Source: Thermothelomyces thermophilus ATCC 42464
Lineage: Eukaryota; Ascomycota; Sordariomycetes; Sordariales; Chaetomiaceae
Length of the DNA: 64,000 bases
Direction: 5' to 3'
Assembly: GCF_000226095.1 (NCBI RefSeq)
Contig: NC_016473.1
Coordinates: forward strand, 1,178,001 to 1,242,000
Made by a program: the position numbers and the translations under genes. The notes below the pieces were generated by a model. The model searched no databases. It was not told the origin of the DNA and saw only the letters and a list, made by a program, of their open reading frames with translations. Positions 13,301-25,357 of this stretch are shown here, piece by piece. Numbering within the stretch: the first letter of the stretch is position 1; each line of letters starts with the position of its first letter.

Positions 13301-13482
13301 AAAAAAAAGTTAAACAAAGGAATTATCTTCTAGCAAGCGTTGTGGTGAACCGGTCCGAGAAATGTAGACGGTGGCATCGGCCCCGTCTTCAACGCGTCCA
13401 AACTCGGCTTTCGCGTGCGAGATATTGTTGAGGTCGTCGTCGGCAGATCGATAAGCCGGTAATATGCGTGTGATCTTTTCCC
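10339..13482. other. Intergenic, no gene seen
   Basis: About 3.1 kb between two minus-strand genes. It contains the DUF3405 promoter on the left, TGTACACTA-type motifs at 11046-11057 and 11915-11923, and one ACTCCGTA (12663-12670). Open frames reach 169 residues but have no family features and conflict with each other. The segment at about 13320-13482 is the 3' flank of the LIM gene. Confidence 0.6.
11046..11057. repeat. 12-bp perfect palindrome TAGTGTACACTA
   Basis: Self-complementary over all 12 bases. Its half TGTACACTA recurs in other gaps: 11915-11923, 16982-16990, 17560-17568 and 47501-47509, and on the other strand at 7177-7185 and 18905-18913. No copy was noticed inside a coding exon. 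Confidence 0.7.
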
Positions 13483-15924
13483 TCACATCATCCCCAGCCT
13501 CGTCATCCTCTTCTCCATTCTTGGCCTCTGTCCCATCGGGCCGAGTCGGCTAGGGTTGTAGCCACCACCCATGGGACCTCTCGGTCCTCCTGGCGGGCCC
13601 ATGTGCGGCGGACGGAAACCCATTCCACCAGGACCTGGAGGGTGAGGAGGGCCGCCATTCATCCCGCCGCCAGCGAGTCTCCAAGCGTCCTGTTCGCAAT
13701 ATGCCCTCCCATTGACCTCAAAATACCCATCCCTTAACGCCATTCTGCACATGCCGCACTTGAAACAGCCCACGTGGTGTTTGACCGCAGACTCGTCCTC
13801 GAGATATTGTCCCTCGATGCCCCTGCCGCAACTACCGCAGAGGCTGCCGTTGAGCTTGTGGTAGTGCAACTCGCAATACGGCTTATCGTCGAGCACGTAA
13901 AATGTGGAAGACGAGAAGGGCTGGAGGCAGGTGGTGCAGACGAAGCAGCTCTTGTGGTAGCGGCCCGTCAGGCGGCCGTCGGCGCTCGAGATGGACTTGC
14001 CCGTGATCGCCTGGTTGCAGGCTTTGCAGTTGCCCCGGACTGAGGTGGAAGTTGGCTCACGTGGACGGGAGCGGGAGCGGGAGCGGGAGCGGGTGGGTTC
14101 GGGGGCTCGCTCTGGTACTCGCTCTGGTACTCGTTCTGGAACTCGTTCTGGAACTCGTTCTGGGACCCGTTCTGGTCCTCGTTCTGGCGGCGATCGCCGT
14201 TGTGGCGGTGCCCGGGATTGCGGTGATGGTTGTGGTTCCGGATGAGCTTGAGAAGGGCGCCTGTCACCCATCGGTCGGCCACGCTCTGGCGAGCCGGTCC
14301 AACTTGGGGAGGGAAGGCCGGGGGTGCTCGGGGAGAGGACATCGTTGGGTGGCTGAATCTTGAGGCCGGTTTGCAGGGATGTATCAGGCATCGGAGCGGG
14401 AAGAGGGGACCTCCCCTTAGCCAGGCGCGGGTTCTGGACTGCAGGGTCGATACGCGGGTCATAGCCTCGTTCACCAGTGCGAGGTGGCCGAGCGCTCAAG
14501 GGCGACGGCCGATCTTTAGGAAACATACCTCTCGGTGGCAGCTTGAGGGGGGCTGGTGCTGGTGGTTTCGATCTCATCTCATCCATGGAGTGTTTGATAT
14601 CCGTCATCAAGCTGTTAACATTCGGCCCATCGGACGGGCTTGTCCCCCCCCTGGATGACGCTAGGGACCTGGGCGGGCTGGTCCGTGAACTAGCCTGGCT
14701 CGCTTGGCTCGGCCGACGCTCCGGTTGGCTACTATTTGCCGACGAGTTTGTGGATGATGTCGACTCCGACGAGTTGTGGTAAGGGTTTCCGATGCCAAAT
14801 TCCTCGGCGAGGTTGATTGTTGGTACACCAGGGGTGCTGGGCCGGACCGCATTGGTTCGGGGCGGCGGTGGCCGAGACGTATCTGGACCTCTGCTTGGTC
14901 TCCTCGGCCTGTCGTTCGCCATCAGATCCCGCTCACCCGGCGCACCCGGCGAACCCAGGGGAGGTTGCTGACGATCGGGATGCAGCGTCGCTGAGGGCGT
15001 CGGCGCGGAAGGGGTGCGAGCCGGGGTTCCAAAACGATCGTTAGGCCGAGGAAAAGTCTCAGATCTGTTCGGCGTGCGAGGCGGCTCGAGGGCCTGTTCC
15101 GGTGGTTTTGAATAGGGAATAAACCTCCCGTTCCCGTTTTGTGGATTCGACATCATCCCACCTCCCAAGCCGCTACTGATGTTGGAGGAGGCCGAAGTGC
15201 TAGGGCGCTCGCTCCCATTTCCAGGTGGTCCGCCATGGTTAGGGCCAAAGCCAGGCGCCGAGGGTCGACGGTCCACATCCAAGCGGTCTTTCGCGGCGTC
15301 CATTCGGTCCGTCATATTCGGTTCCTGCTCTGAGGCGCTGGTCTGAGGTACCGCGTCCTCATAATCGCTATCATCGTCGAGTCCTCCATACCCACCAGGC
15401 CTTGCTGACTGTGGCGGAGTCGACGAGTTATTCGCGATGCCGGGGGCAGACGATCCGTCTGTCTTGCCTGTATCCGGCTGTGCATTCGGAAACTGGGGTG
15501 ACACACCGCTCTGGGAGCCGCTCTCTTGACTGACGGGCGTGAGCTCACTTGGAGCCACATATGCGCGATCTGTGCCGAGGTTAGCAAGGCCCTGTACTCC
15601 CGAGATGGGTCATGCGTACTTGCTGCCGACGTATCAACCTGAGGGGGGGATCGGGGCTGTTCTTGTTTCGGTGCCAATGGGTTGCTGAAAGCCGGTAACA
15701 GCCTCCCAAACAACGAGGCCGCGGGCAGTGGTGGCGTAGCTAAAGAGCATGTCAGCAGCAGGCAAAGAATCGTAGAGGAGGGGAGGTGCCAATGCCATAC
15801 ACTCCGCAGGGGATCCCGATCCCGCGCAGATATGCTCGCCCATCAACGAGATCTCGACCTGGGAACCGCAGGTCGAACATTTCACCGTCGGCATGAAGCG
15901 CGACTCCCTGCCTACTGCTGCCAT
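13483..15924 (-). CDS. PXL1: Paxillin-like LIM domain protein
   Basis: LIM domains bind proteins; yeast Pxl1 works at polarity sites and the cytokinetic ring, so a cortical actin/Rho role is likely. Exons are 15924-15801, 15739-15620 and 15569-13483, with phases that fit, giving about 776 residues. The N-terminus has a small CxxC...HxC finger (KCSTCGSQ, then EHIC, residues 16-33). A long Pro/Ser-rich disordered middle follows, containing a PERV tetrapeptide repeat and an Arg-Ser stretch. Two tandem LIM domains lie near 593-710: LIM1 opens CKACNQAITG with HKSCFVCTTC, and LIM2 opens CGSCGRGIEG with HHVGCFKCGMC. A Gly/Pro-rich tail follows. The first donor has two choices two bases apart; GTATGG was chosen because only it keeps the frame. 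Confidence 0.9.
14106..14187 (-). repeat. 12-bp coding minisatellite (PERV repeat)
   Basis: About seven near-identical 12-bp units inside the LIM gene encode PERG, then PERV five times, then PERA. Units differ by single bases, so the array is recent or being homogenised. A short GGGAGC repeat encoding Arg-Ser pairs lies just beyond it (about 14066-14096). Confidence 0.9.
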
Positions 15925-18900
15925 TTTCGGATATGATGGGCTTCTCGGGCCCTTCTCAGCGGTTCGCGATTGACGGCGCTAGAACTAGGTTGATCGGGGA
16001 GCGGGCGTAAGAGTTCTCCAAGTCGACCTGCTCCCCGGGCGTTCCTCGTCACCCTTAATCCTTGTCACCGGGGAGCGTCTGCTGTCGTCTTTTGGACCGG
16101 CACTCGTTCAGCTCGGCCCAGAAAATCGAATCAGCCGTCGTTGGTCTTCTGTTTTTGTCGAGTTTAGAGGTCCAATATCCCAAAACAGGACTGGGACGTC
16201 GCGGGCAACGATTTAGTCTGAGCAACCGCTCGGACGGTGGGTTCTACCGGCAGGAGAAATCGGGCAGGATCCAACGGCGCGCCGGGGTGGGGGGCCCTGG
16301 GGGTGGTTTTACACGAACAGGGCCTTGGGAGAGAACGAGTCTAGAACGTGCCAAGCCCGGCTGTGCGACGTTCAAGAACCGGCCGGACGTCAGAGACAAT
16401 CTTGCGGGGGAAAAGACAGAAAGTTGATGTTGTTGCGGATCGTGTCTCGAAAGTCTGGATTGAAGTTGGCCGTCGCGGTGCAGATGCGAGATGCAAGCGT
16501 GTCCCAGAGGGAGAACCGGGCGAGTAGCCCACGGGGAGGAAGCTAGGCCGCTACACTACACTACACACCGACCCTGGCCCCGGCCTCTGCAGCGACGGGC
16601 GATGAGGGGAGTTTCGGTGGCCGTCCCAGGGGTCTCGTGCCGAGCCTCCCCGCTTTGGGTGAACGGAGAGCTGCTGATGTGCGCGATGTGCACAGATGGA
16701 GCGAGGATCAAGCCAGACAGGCCCCTGACAGCCAAGGTCGCCGTCCAGTCTTGTTGAAGCGTTGTAGCGTTGCCGAAGTCCTCTGACCAGGAGAGAGCGA
16801 GCAGATGGCCCGCGCGCCTTGCATTGGGCTAATCCCGATCTGTTACGGGCGCCGTGATCGATCCCCAGATGGCAATCAGAAACTTGTGGTCCACCGGCGG
16901 TGAGGGAGGGCGCCGCAGGAAGGAACGAAGCTGGTTAGCCCGCTGAGCCCGCTGAAGAGGTGGTGGGTAAAATTGGCAGCCTGTACACTAGGCAGCCTGT
17001 AGGCAGCTTCTGTTCCGGTCGTCATTTCGGCGCCTTCCACTTCGCCGTTGCAATGCCCACGTTCGGCAAATTTAGCTCCCTTATGCAACGCGATCAAAGA
17101 AACCACAGGCTGCCTTCCATGTCGCGAGAGGCTTGTCGCAATCTTTCTGGGCCCCACAGCGCTATCGATCAACACACACCAGTTCACGTTTCGGCTGTTG
17201 GCGGGTACCTTGCAGCAGCTTCAATTCCAATTCGTCCAATGGCCGAACGCGAACTGTCGAGCAACCACCGCCTAAATACGGTACGGTCAGTTGCCATTCT
17301 CTACATGCCTAGGTAGTTTGCGCTGCACTACGAGACGGTTCCCAGCTTCTCCCACGCCTCAAGTTCGGCGGGGTTAAGCGCTTTTTTTTTTTTTTTTTTA
17401 GTGTGAACATAGTCATTCTTCCCTCAATCTCGAGCCAGCCGCAGACGTGACAGCAATGGCACGGTCGGGCGGGTTGCACTAGTCAACGATTCCCCCGACA
17501 TGAGGTTACACCAGTGTCCTCCGTAGTCGAATTGCCGCTTTCGGCATTGGCGGGCGGTCTGTACACTAGGTTCGATGCTGATGTCCCCACGCAATTTCGA
17601 GGGCTTTGAACGCTGGAACCCTCCCATTGCCCGGATTTTCGCGCTGGGAAACCGCTACCTCACCTTTCCAGTTGCTTGTGGTCACCCAGGCCTCATCGTT
17701 GTTGGACGTTCGATAGCGTTGTCGTCTACATACTCCGTAGTACACTACGAGATTTGTCCCCCCTGACAACTTTTAAATCGCATCCAATGATCACGCATGC
17801 ACCGGCACCTGCCATGCCAAGCGACCCCCCTGCCAAGCCAGGCTCCCCTGCCATCTTACACTGGTCTGGAGAGAAGCGGCCGGACGCACGAACACCCTTG
17901 TGTGGCGAGTGTCTGGCCAAAGCCGTCGCACCCAGAACGTCAAACTCCCTTCCTCGTCATTTCGCTCGCTCGCTCGCGACAACCTGGGCGCGACAGTGCA
18001 CCTAGCGAACGGAAACTTGAGCAATTGCCATGCCGAGTGCCGAACGGGTCACGCAAGGTTGAGATCCCCCCTTTGGAGATGCGCCTTCACCGCATCCGTC
18101 TTTGTTAGTGTATAGAATAAACTAGTTGTATAGAATAAACTGGTCGTATAGACTAAGCTGGTCTGACAGCGCTTCATTGAGGTTTCGCCGGGTTGACCCG
18201 ACGTTGAGGTGGGAAGGTCACCTAAGCCGGCTATTGGCTGGTCACCCTCTATCAGAGCTCCGTGCGGCGGCAAATCATGGAGGGGTTGTCATGGCCCGCC
18301 CCATCCAAAGGCCGACTTCATGTCTCAAGCGGGGCGTCAGCCGTTGATCAAAAGACCATCAAATCGTCGTCACTTGCGCACACCTGAGATCAACTGCCTG
18401 CCGTCGACACCAGCCTCTGGTGCACACGACATTACGCTATCGATTATCAACCGCAGACCCTCGGGACAAGAAGTCTATTACACTACATACATTCAATCGA
18501 CCACGGTAATAACCTGGTTAGTCACGGGCTGCACCAAAAAGACCGCCTCCTTCATGCAACCTCGCCCCCTCCCGCTCTTCCGCCTGCTCCTCCTCGTTTC
18601 CCCCCCCCCCCCCCCCCCTCTTTCTCTCTCCTCTCTTCCCCTTCCGCCGAGCCACCTCTGCATGCTTACAATGGAAAAATAGGACGGCGTTATATGCTTT
18701 GCGTCTCGATGAGTCGTGTTGCAGCCTCTGGTGAAACGGACAGTGAAACTTACCAACCTCTAGTTGCGTAGAGCAGGCCATCATCGGAAACCTGCAAGTC
18801 AGCCTCCGCAGCGCTGCATTGTACATACCATGCACCAGTGGCGGGGGTCCTGCCAGTCCTACGGATCAGGAACGCGGGATGTATGTATGGACAGTACGGA

Positions 18901-20308
18901 TCCGTAGTGTACATACTCGCAGATGCGTTTCTTGTCCGGGACCGTGGAGGACTGAAGCTTATTAGTATACATAATAAACGACCACATGCTCAGCGAATCG
19001 TCTTTCAGATCATGTAAGGTTAGTGGGACCTCAGCTTGCCAAAAAGGTGCCTCTTAACACTCCCCATTGTAGCTTGTCGTGGTGCTAATCTGTGAATCTG
19101 GCAAATTCTGAACCGGCATTTTGCATGTTCGCCTCCTGGTTTGCCCCTCTCCCCTCTCCCCCCGCGCGCACCCGCAGTGAGCACTTTGGAGGCCAAGACC
19201 TCCTTAGTTCGACGGATCAGAGGACGGACCGTGGTGTGGGCAAGCATTCCATTTCTTCCATCTCTTTCCATCGGGTGCGTGAATATCACCGAGGACGATG
19301 CATTTGGCCAACGTGTTCCGCGACGGTATTGAGCTGACCAATAATGTGGCCGTATCTGAAATTGTAAGGTGATGTCGGCCATTCCACCATCGAGCACCGA
19401 GGACGGGACTAAATCCGATCTTTCTCGAGGATTCTCACTTGGCAGGCCACGACGCTGCCGGTCATGGACCCACCGCGGCTCAACCGGACGTCCGCCCCGT
19501 CAGCGAAAAGGGTGATAGGGTCCAACAACGCACAGCACACGGCATCCGGCTGGCAAACGCCAATGCTCAGCCTTCTTGCCGAGTCCCGAGTTCAGAGGGG
19601 GGCCATCTGAAGGGCGCACCTCTTCGCTGGCACTCTTGCGCCTCGATGCGGGCATGATCAACAACGTACGAAGTACGTGTCGAAGATGAGAGGCGGGTGT
19701 CGCCTTAACATCAGAAGACAACATGAGACGTGGCCCGGCTCCGCCTTCGGGAACCCCAGCTCTGCCGTCCCCGGAGAAGACCGGTCCTCGCGCGGCTGCT
19801 GTGCTCCGACCAGGTCGGCGACCAATCAGCGAACCCCGGGGTCGGGAGGCTGGCCCACCCCCGCGCATTGTGCGGCGTTGCTCCTTTACACTACGCTAAT
19901 GAACCTCGCAGAAGGGAGAGGGGCATAGCGGGGTGGACGTCGCTAGAAGCCTTTCGATCGATTTTCAAACGACCGCATGCACTGCCTCAATTCACAATCA
20001 GCAATTCGTCAATGCGACGGGCGCGCCTTTCGAGCCGCGATCCGGGTGGGTTACATGGGTTTTTTTCTTTTTTCGGCCGATATGCCGCTGCGGAGGGGGA
20101 CGGCTCGTCCTATGACGGCCACCGCAGCCAATTCGACAACAAACACTGCAGTAATGGACCCGCCTTTCGACTCGCCTGAGAAGTGAGCCCTTGGCGGCCG
20201 AGAGGACCCGAAACGTGGAGCCAAAATGCAGGTGGGATGAAGATAGCGCGTCGTTCACCGCCCCGGGAGGGTTGTTGGAATCTTGCTGCTAGCGTTCCGG
20301 GTTCAGGG
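15925..20308. other. Large intergenic region, no gene seen
   Basis: About 4.4 kb between the divergent LIM and INO1 genes. Contents: an 18-nt T-run (17382-17399), a 19-nt C-run (18600-18618), a TACTCCGTA next to GTACACTAC (17731-17748), and further TGTACACTA motifs. Open frames of up to about 157 residues carry low-complexity Pro/Ser/Arg sequence and no recognisable domain. It may hold a non-coding RNA or distal INO1 control sites, but nothing proves either. Confidence 0.55.
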
Positions 20309-20314
20309 TATAAA
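20309..20314 (+). promoter_or_regulatory. INO1: INO1 TATA box
   Basis: TATAAA in the context GGGTATAAAGG lies 470 bp upstream of the INO1 start codon. A pyrimidine- and CA-rich leader with a short intron follows, so transcription probably starts around 20340-20370. Confidence 0.65.
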
Positions 20315-20533
20315 GGAATGCGCTCTCTCCCCGTTCCTGCCGATTGAGTTTTCCACTTGTCAAGACAACCTGCCTTCGAACTCGAAGACAATTGCCAATT
20401 CGATCAAAACCATCAGCACCTCGTGCTCACCTTCCCATTACCTCACTCCAACTCATCATCACCCCATAAACCGATCGCGCTCCCGAGCTGCGGTCGACCT
20501 AGTCGTCAAGACGTTTTCTAATCTTCTCAACTC

Positions 20534-20584
20534 GTAAGCACGCTCGCGAGCACAATGCTCTTAATCATCTTTTCTCGTCCCCAG
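20534..20584 (+). other. INO1: Probable intron in the INO1 5' leader
   Basis: A 51-nt segment begins GTAAGC and ends CCCCAG after a pyrimidine-rich stretch, with a possible TTAATC branch site. It contains an ATG, so splicing would remove one upstream start codon from the INO1 leader. Transcript evidence is lacking. Confidence 0.55.
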
Positions 20585-20613
20585 ATTCTCTTCCCGCACG
20601 ACAGCCGCTAACC

Positions 20614-20736
20614 ATGGCTACAGGGTCCACCACCCGTTCGCAGGGGCCCGTTGTTCTGCCTCATCCGGAGGAGCAGCGGACTCGATCCAGACTGAATAAA
20701 GTCTCGATATTTGCCACAAACGGCAGGAATAGCTGA
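20614..20736 (+). promoter_or_regulatory. 40-codon upstream ORF in the INO1 leader
   Basis: An ATG in a strong context (AACCATGG) opens a 40-residue frame beginning MATGSTTRSQGPVVLPHPEE and ending ATNGRNS. It stops 42 nt before the INO1 ATG in the same leader. Scanning ribosomes should meet it first, so INO1 translation would need reinitiation or leaky scanning. The peptide has no known family. Confidence 0.55.
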
Positions 20737-20778
20737 TTTTTAGACTCTTCGCAAAATAACAACAAACAACAAAACAAC

Positions 20779-22612
20779 ATGGCTCCGCACGCTGAGATTG
20801 ACGCGGCCACTGCGAACGGTGGTGGACACCACACCGTTACCAATGGCGCTGCGGCCAATGGCACTGCTGCCAACGGCTCGGCCGCTCGCCCCAAGTTCAT
20901 TGTCAACTCCCCCAACGTGGTGTACACTGACAACGAGATCCGCTCCACGTACACCTACCGCACCACGGAGGTCACCGACCGCGAGGATGGCACCCGCGTG
21001 GTCACCCCGAAGGAGACGGTCTACGACTTCAAGCTTGACACCAAGATCCCCAAGGTCGGCGTCATGCTGGTCGGCTGGGGTGGCAACAACGGTAGCACCA
21101 TCACCGCCGGCATCATTGCCAACCGCCGCGGCCTCGTCTGGGAGACGCGCAACGGACGCCAGGCTGCCAACTACTACGGCTCCGTCATCATGGGCTCGAC
21201 CCTGAAGCTTGGCACTGACGCCAAGACCGGCAAGGAGGTCAACATTCCCTTCCACGACGTCCTGCCCATGATCCACCCCAATGACCTCGTCATTGGCGGC
21301 TGGGATATCAGCGGCCTGAACCTGGCCGATGCCATGGACCGCGCCCAGGTCCTGGAGCCGTCCCTGAAGAACCTCGTCCGCAAGGAGATGGCCCAGATGG
21401 TCCCGCTCCCCAGCATCTACTACCCTGACTTCATTGCCGCCAACCAGGAAGACCGGGCCGACAACCTGATCCCCGGCTCCAAGGCCTGCTGGGAGCACGT
21501 GGAGCAAATCCGCAAGGATATCCGGTACGTTGTAGCCGAGTCTTGGCGTTTACCCCGATTGTGACATGTGGGTCCTAACCGAGCCAACAGCGACTTCAAG
21601 GCTGCCAACGGCCTCGACAAGGTCATCGTCCAGTGGACTGCCAACACGGAGCGCTACGCCGACATCATCCCCGGTGTCAATGACACGGCCGACAACCTGC
21701 TCAACGCCATCAAGAACGGCCACGAGGAGGTTGCTCCTTCGACCGTCTTCGCCGTCGCTTCCATCCTGGAGAACGCCCCCTTCATCAACGGCTCTCCGCA
21801 GAACACCTTCGTTCCCGGCTGCATCGAGCTTGCCGAGAAGCATGGCGCTTTCATCGGCGGTGACGACTTCAAGTCCGGCCAGACCAAGATGAAGTCGGCC
21901 CTGGTCGACTTCCTCATCAACGCCGGCATCAAGCTCACCTCGATTGCCAGCTACAACCACCTCGGCAACAACGACGGCAAGAACCTGAGCTCGCACAAGC
22001 AGTTCCGCTCCAAGGAGATCTCCAAGTCCAACGTGGTCGATGACATGGTCGCCGCCAACACCGTCCTTTACAAGAAGGACGAGCACCCCGACCACATCGT
22101 CGTCATCAAGTACGTCCCTGCCGTTGGCGACAGCAAGCGCGCCTTGGACGAGTACCATGCCGAGATCTTCCTCGGTGGCCACCAGACTATTTCGTAAGTG
22201 CAACACCACCACCACGCTGCTATTTATTACTACCGGCCCATCGCCGTGTGTGTGTGTGTGTGTCTGTGTGTGTGTCTCTGCTAACCCACTTGTTCCACAC
22301 AGCATGTCCAATGTCTGCGAGGACTCGCTGCTCGCCTCCCCGCTCATCATCGACCTGGTCGTGGTTACTGAGCTGATGACCCGCCTCAAGTGGAGGCTGC
22401 ACTCGGACGAGGCCGAGAGTGCCAAGGGCTACAAGAGCTTCCACAGCGTGCTCAGCGTTCTCAGCTACATGCTCAAGGCTCCTCTGACCCCGCCCGGCAC
22501 TCCGGTCGTCAACGCCCTGGCCAAGCAGCGCGCCGCCCTGGCCAATATCTTCCGCGCCGTTGTCGGCCTGGAGCCCGAGTCGGACATGACTCTGGAGCAC
22601 AAGCTGTTCTAG
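20779..22612 (+). CDS. INO1: Inositol-3-phosphate synthase
   Basis: Cytosolic NAD-dependent enzyme that converts glucose 6-phosphate to 1L-myo-inositol 1-phosphate, the first step of inositol and phosphatidylinositol synthesis. Exons are 20779-21524, 21591-22193 and 22303-22612, giving about 552 residues with matching phases. Family motifs are clear: NAD-binding [10 protein letters not shown], then [21 protein letters not shown] and [14 protein letters not shown]. An Ala/Asn/Gly-rich N-terminal extension of about 35 residues precedes the core. The second intron contains a (TG)n stretch. Control is probably layered: a TATA promoter, a leader intron and an upstream ORF. Together with the phosphatidylserine decarboxylase at the left end, it gives the window two phospholipid-supply genes, but they are too far apart to be a unit. 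Confidence 0.97.
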
Positions 22613-23480
22613 GCTGCCTCGTGGCTGGCACTCGCGGCTGCCCAGCAGCTGCGCAGTGAGGTGAGTAAAGGTTACCAATGAGATTTTGGAGCGACCTGAC
22701 CCACTGCGCCTTCGCTTCGCTTCGTTTCGTATCCGATTGGGGAGGCTTTCTGCTTCATCATGATTTGCCAATGGACTTTTATGCCTCGGGATGAAACGGT
22801 TGGGTGGGTGGATATCCAGATGGTCTTTTTGTTGAATTATTCTCATAGAATAGTCCAATGATAGTCCAATGAATAGTCCATGTTACGACACTCGTTACAC
22901 ACATTTCATTCCAGAACCTTCTACCTCGATTGGGAACTTTGCCTGCATGTCTTTTCACCAAACTGCCATGATATGCTGGGAAATCTGGCGGACCGCACCC
23001 CTCCTCAACCGGGGCATTGGCAGCCCCTCCCCACTTCCCTCCCTTCCCCTTTTTTCCCCCTCCTCCTCTCCTCCCCTAGTCCTCCCAGAACCCGCGCCTC
23101 TTAGACGGTAATTGCGCATACTACATATCTATCTGTGCATGCACCTGCCTTGGCTACGTGATTGAATCTGAGGGAAAGGCAGTTGCTTGTTTGCCAACAT
23201 CCTTGCTTGACTGTTAAAACGCGACTAGATCATAGCACAAGTGGAGGCGAGTGATGTTGTATATACGAATATCATTTAGCTCCATGTAATTACGCTCAAA
23301 ACATGCTGGAAACAACTGAGTGCTGCCTATCCATGCTCCATCTCCTATGATCCTTGCAGAAGTAATCCTGAGTGGGGTTGAATGAGAAGTGGCATGTTTG
23401 GGGAGAAGGAGAAGGGGGGCAGATGGCAAGATTGATGAGGGGCTGGAAATATGTCACACATGCCACCACAGAATGCCGGC
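22613..23480. other. INO1 / CoA-ligase convergent gap
   Basis: Holds the 3' ends of two convergent genes. It has T/C-rich sequence near 23030-23090 and direct copies of ATAGTCCAATGA near 22850-22877. No gene is seen. Confidence 0.6.
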
Positions 23481-25357
23481 TCAGAGCCGCGACGTCATTT
23501 TCGCAGCGTCGCCCACCTCTTTTTGAGCGCGTTCCCGAAGTTGCTTGCGGAGGATCTTGCCAGACTGCGTGCGTAAGGTTGAGGGGGTCAGTCCCGACGG
23601 GATCGCCAGTTGCTAAAACGCCTCACTAGGGGAAACAAGGGGGGAAAAGAAGAAGAAGAGAAATTCAGACTTACGGGATTCTTGGGGATGGCGTCCACAA
23701 AGGCGACGCCGCCCTTGAGCTGCTTGTACCGCACCACCTTGCCCTCCATCCACCTGGCCACGTCCTGCTCGGTCGCGGCGGAACCGGGGCTCCGCACGAC
23801 GTAGGCCCTTGGCACCTCCTCCCCGTCGATGGTGACGCCGACGACGGCGGCGTCGGCGACGTCTGGGTTGTCGAGCAGGATACCCTCCAGCTCGGCCGGG
23901 GCGACCTGGTTCCCCTTGACCTTGATGAGCTCCTTGACGCGGTCGACGACGTGGAAGATGCCGCCGGGCTTGTACTCGTCGACGAAGGCGATATCGCCGG
24001 TTCGCAACCAGCGGGTGCCGTCGGCGTCGACGACGATCGTCTCGGCGGTGGCGTCGGGCCGGCGCCAGTAGCGGCGCATCAGCGTCGGGCCCGTCACCCA
24101 GAGCTCACCGCGCTCGCCGGCGCGCTCGATCGGCGTCCGCCCGTCCGCCAGCGACACCAGCTTGGCCCGGCAGTTGGGGTAGACCTCGCCGACGCCGGCC
24201 GACGCGCGCACCGGCGTGTTGGGGTCCCACGACATGGCCGTGCACGTTAACTCGGTCATGCCCCACCCCTGGCGGATGAACACGTCGCCGTCGCCGCCGT
24301 CGCGACGCTGCTCCCGGAACAGGCGCTCGGCCTCCTCGGAGACCTCTCGGGTCAGCGGGGCGGCGCCGCAGCCGATGGACTCGATGGACGAGAGGTCGTA
24401 CTCCCCGGTGGCCGGGTGCTTGGCGAGGAGGACGACGATGGGGGGCACGAGGGTCAGGGTGGTGATGCGGAAGCGCTGAATGTACGAGAGCATTTTGACA
24501 AAGTCGAACGAGGGCATGACGTAGACCGGGATGTGCAGGTGGGGAAAGTTGGCGATGAAGAAGGTCTGGCCGTAGGCGTGGTAAAAAGGGAGTAAGGCGA
24601 GCCCGCGGTCCGTCTTCTGCTTCTTCTCATAGTCCGGGCGGAGCCTCCTCATGAAGGCGACGCCGACGCCGTTGGCGACGTACGACCGGTGGCTGATCTC
24701 GACGCCCTTGGGCACGCCCGTGGTGCCGCTCGAGTAGTTGAGGCAACAAGTGGTCTCTTCCGGATCCGAGGGCTCATCCCAGCTCCAGGCGTCGGCTTCG
24801 GCGGGGTGGCCGGCCAGCAGCTCCGTCCAGTGGCGCGCGCCGTCTACGCGGGCCCCGGCGCCCGGACCGGGGGAGGAGGCCCAAGCCAGCCGCGAGATGG
24901 GCACGGTGCTGCTCCCCAGGACGAAGATGCGGTCCCTTGGCAGGCCGGCCTCGGCGGCTGCCTCGAAGGCCGTCTTCACGGCGTGCTCGGCGACCAACAG
25001 GAAGCTCGCGCCGCTATCCTTGAGCTGATATGCCAGCTCCCGGCGGACGAAGGCCGGGTTGGCTCCGGTCACGATGCCCCCGGCCATAAGGACGCCGACG
25101 AAGACGGAGGGGAAGAAGAGGTTGTTGCCGGAGAAGATGAGCACCCTATCGCCCTTGTTGAGCCCGGCCTTCTGAAGCCCCAGGGCGACGCGCTTCCCAA
25201 GCAGACGGTAGTCGGCCAAGGTCAAGTAGTTCGCGTCTGGGTTCTCCGGATCGATGAAGGCCTTGTGGTCCGGCAACGGGCCGCACGCCGACCCAAAGAT
25301 CCATTGCTGCAAGGAGCAGCGAGGAATGGGCACCGACCAGCGCGAGGTGATAACCAT
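23481..25357 (-). CDS. Peroxisomal AMP-dependent acyl/aryl-CoA ligase (4CL-like)
   Basis: Activates a carboxylic acid to an acyl-AMP and then a CoA thioester. Exons are 25357-23675 and 23564-23481 (phase 0), giving about 588 residues. Core motifs: YSSGTTGVPKG (ATP/AMP loop), GWGMTEL, GELWVTGP, LRTGDIAFVDE, and the catalytic lysine segment split by the intron, PKNP-SGKILRK. The last three residues are SRL, a good type 1 peroxisomal signal found only when the final intron is spliced. The start at MVITSRWSVPIPRCSLQQW is preferred; the frame stays open 41 codons upstream to 25480, but that segment looks unlike the family. The substrate could be a fatty acid, a coumarate-like phenylpropanoid or a side-chain precursor; sequence alone does not decide. 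Confidence 0.92.
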
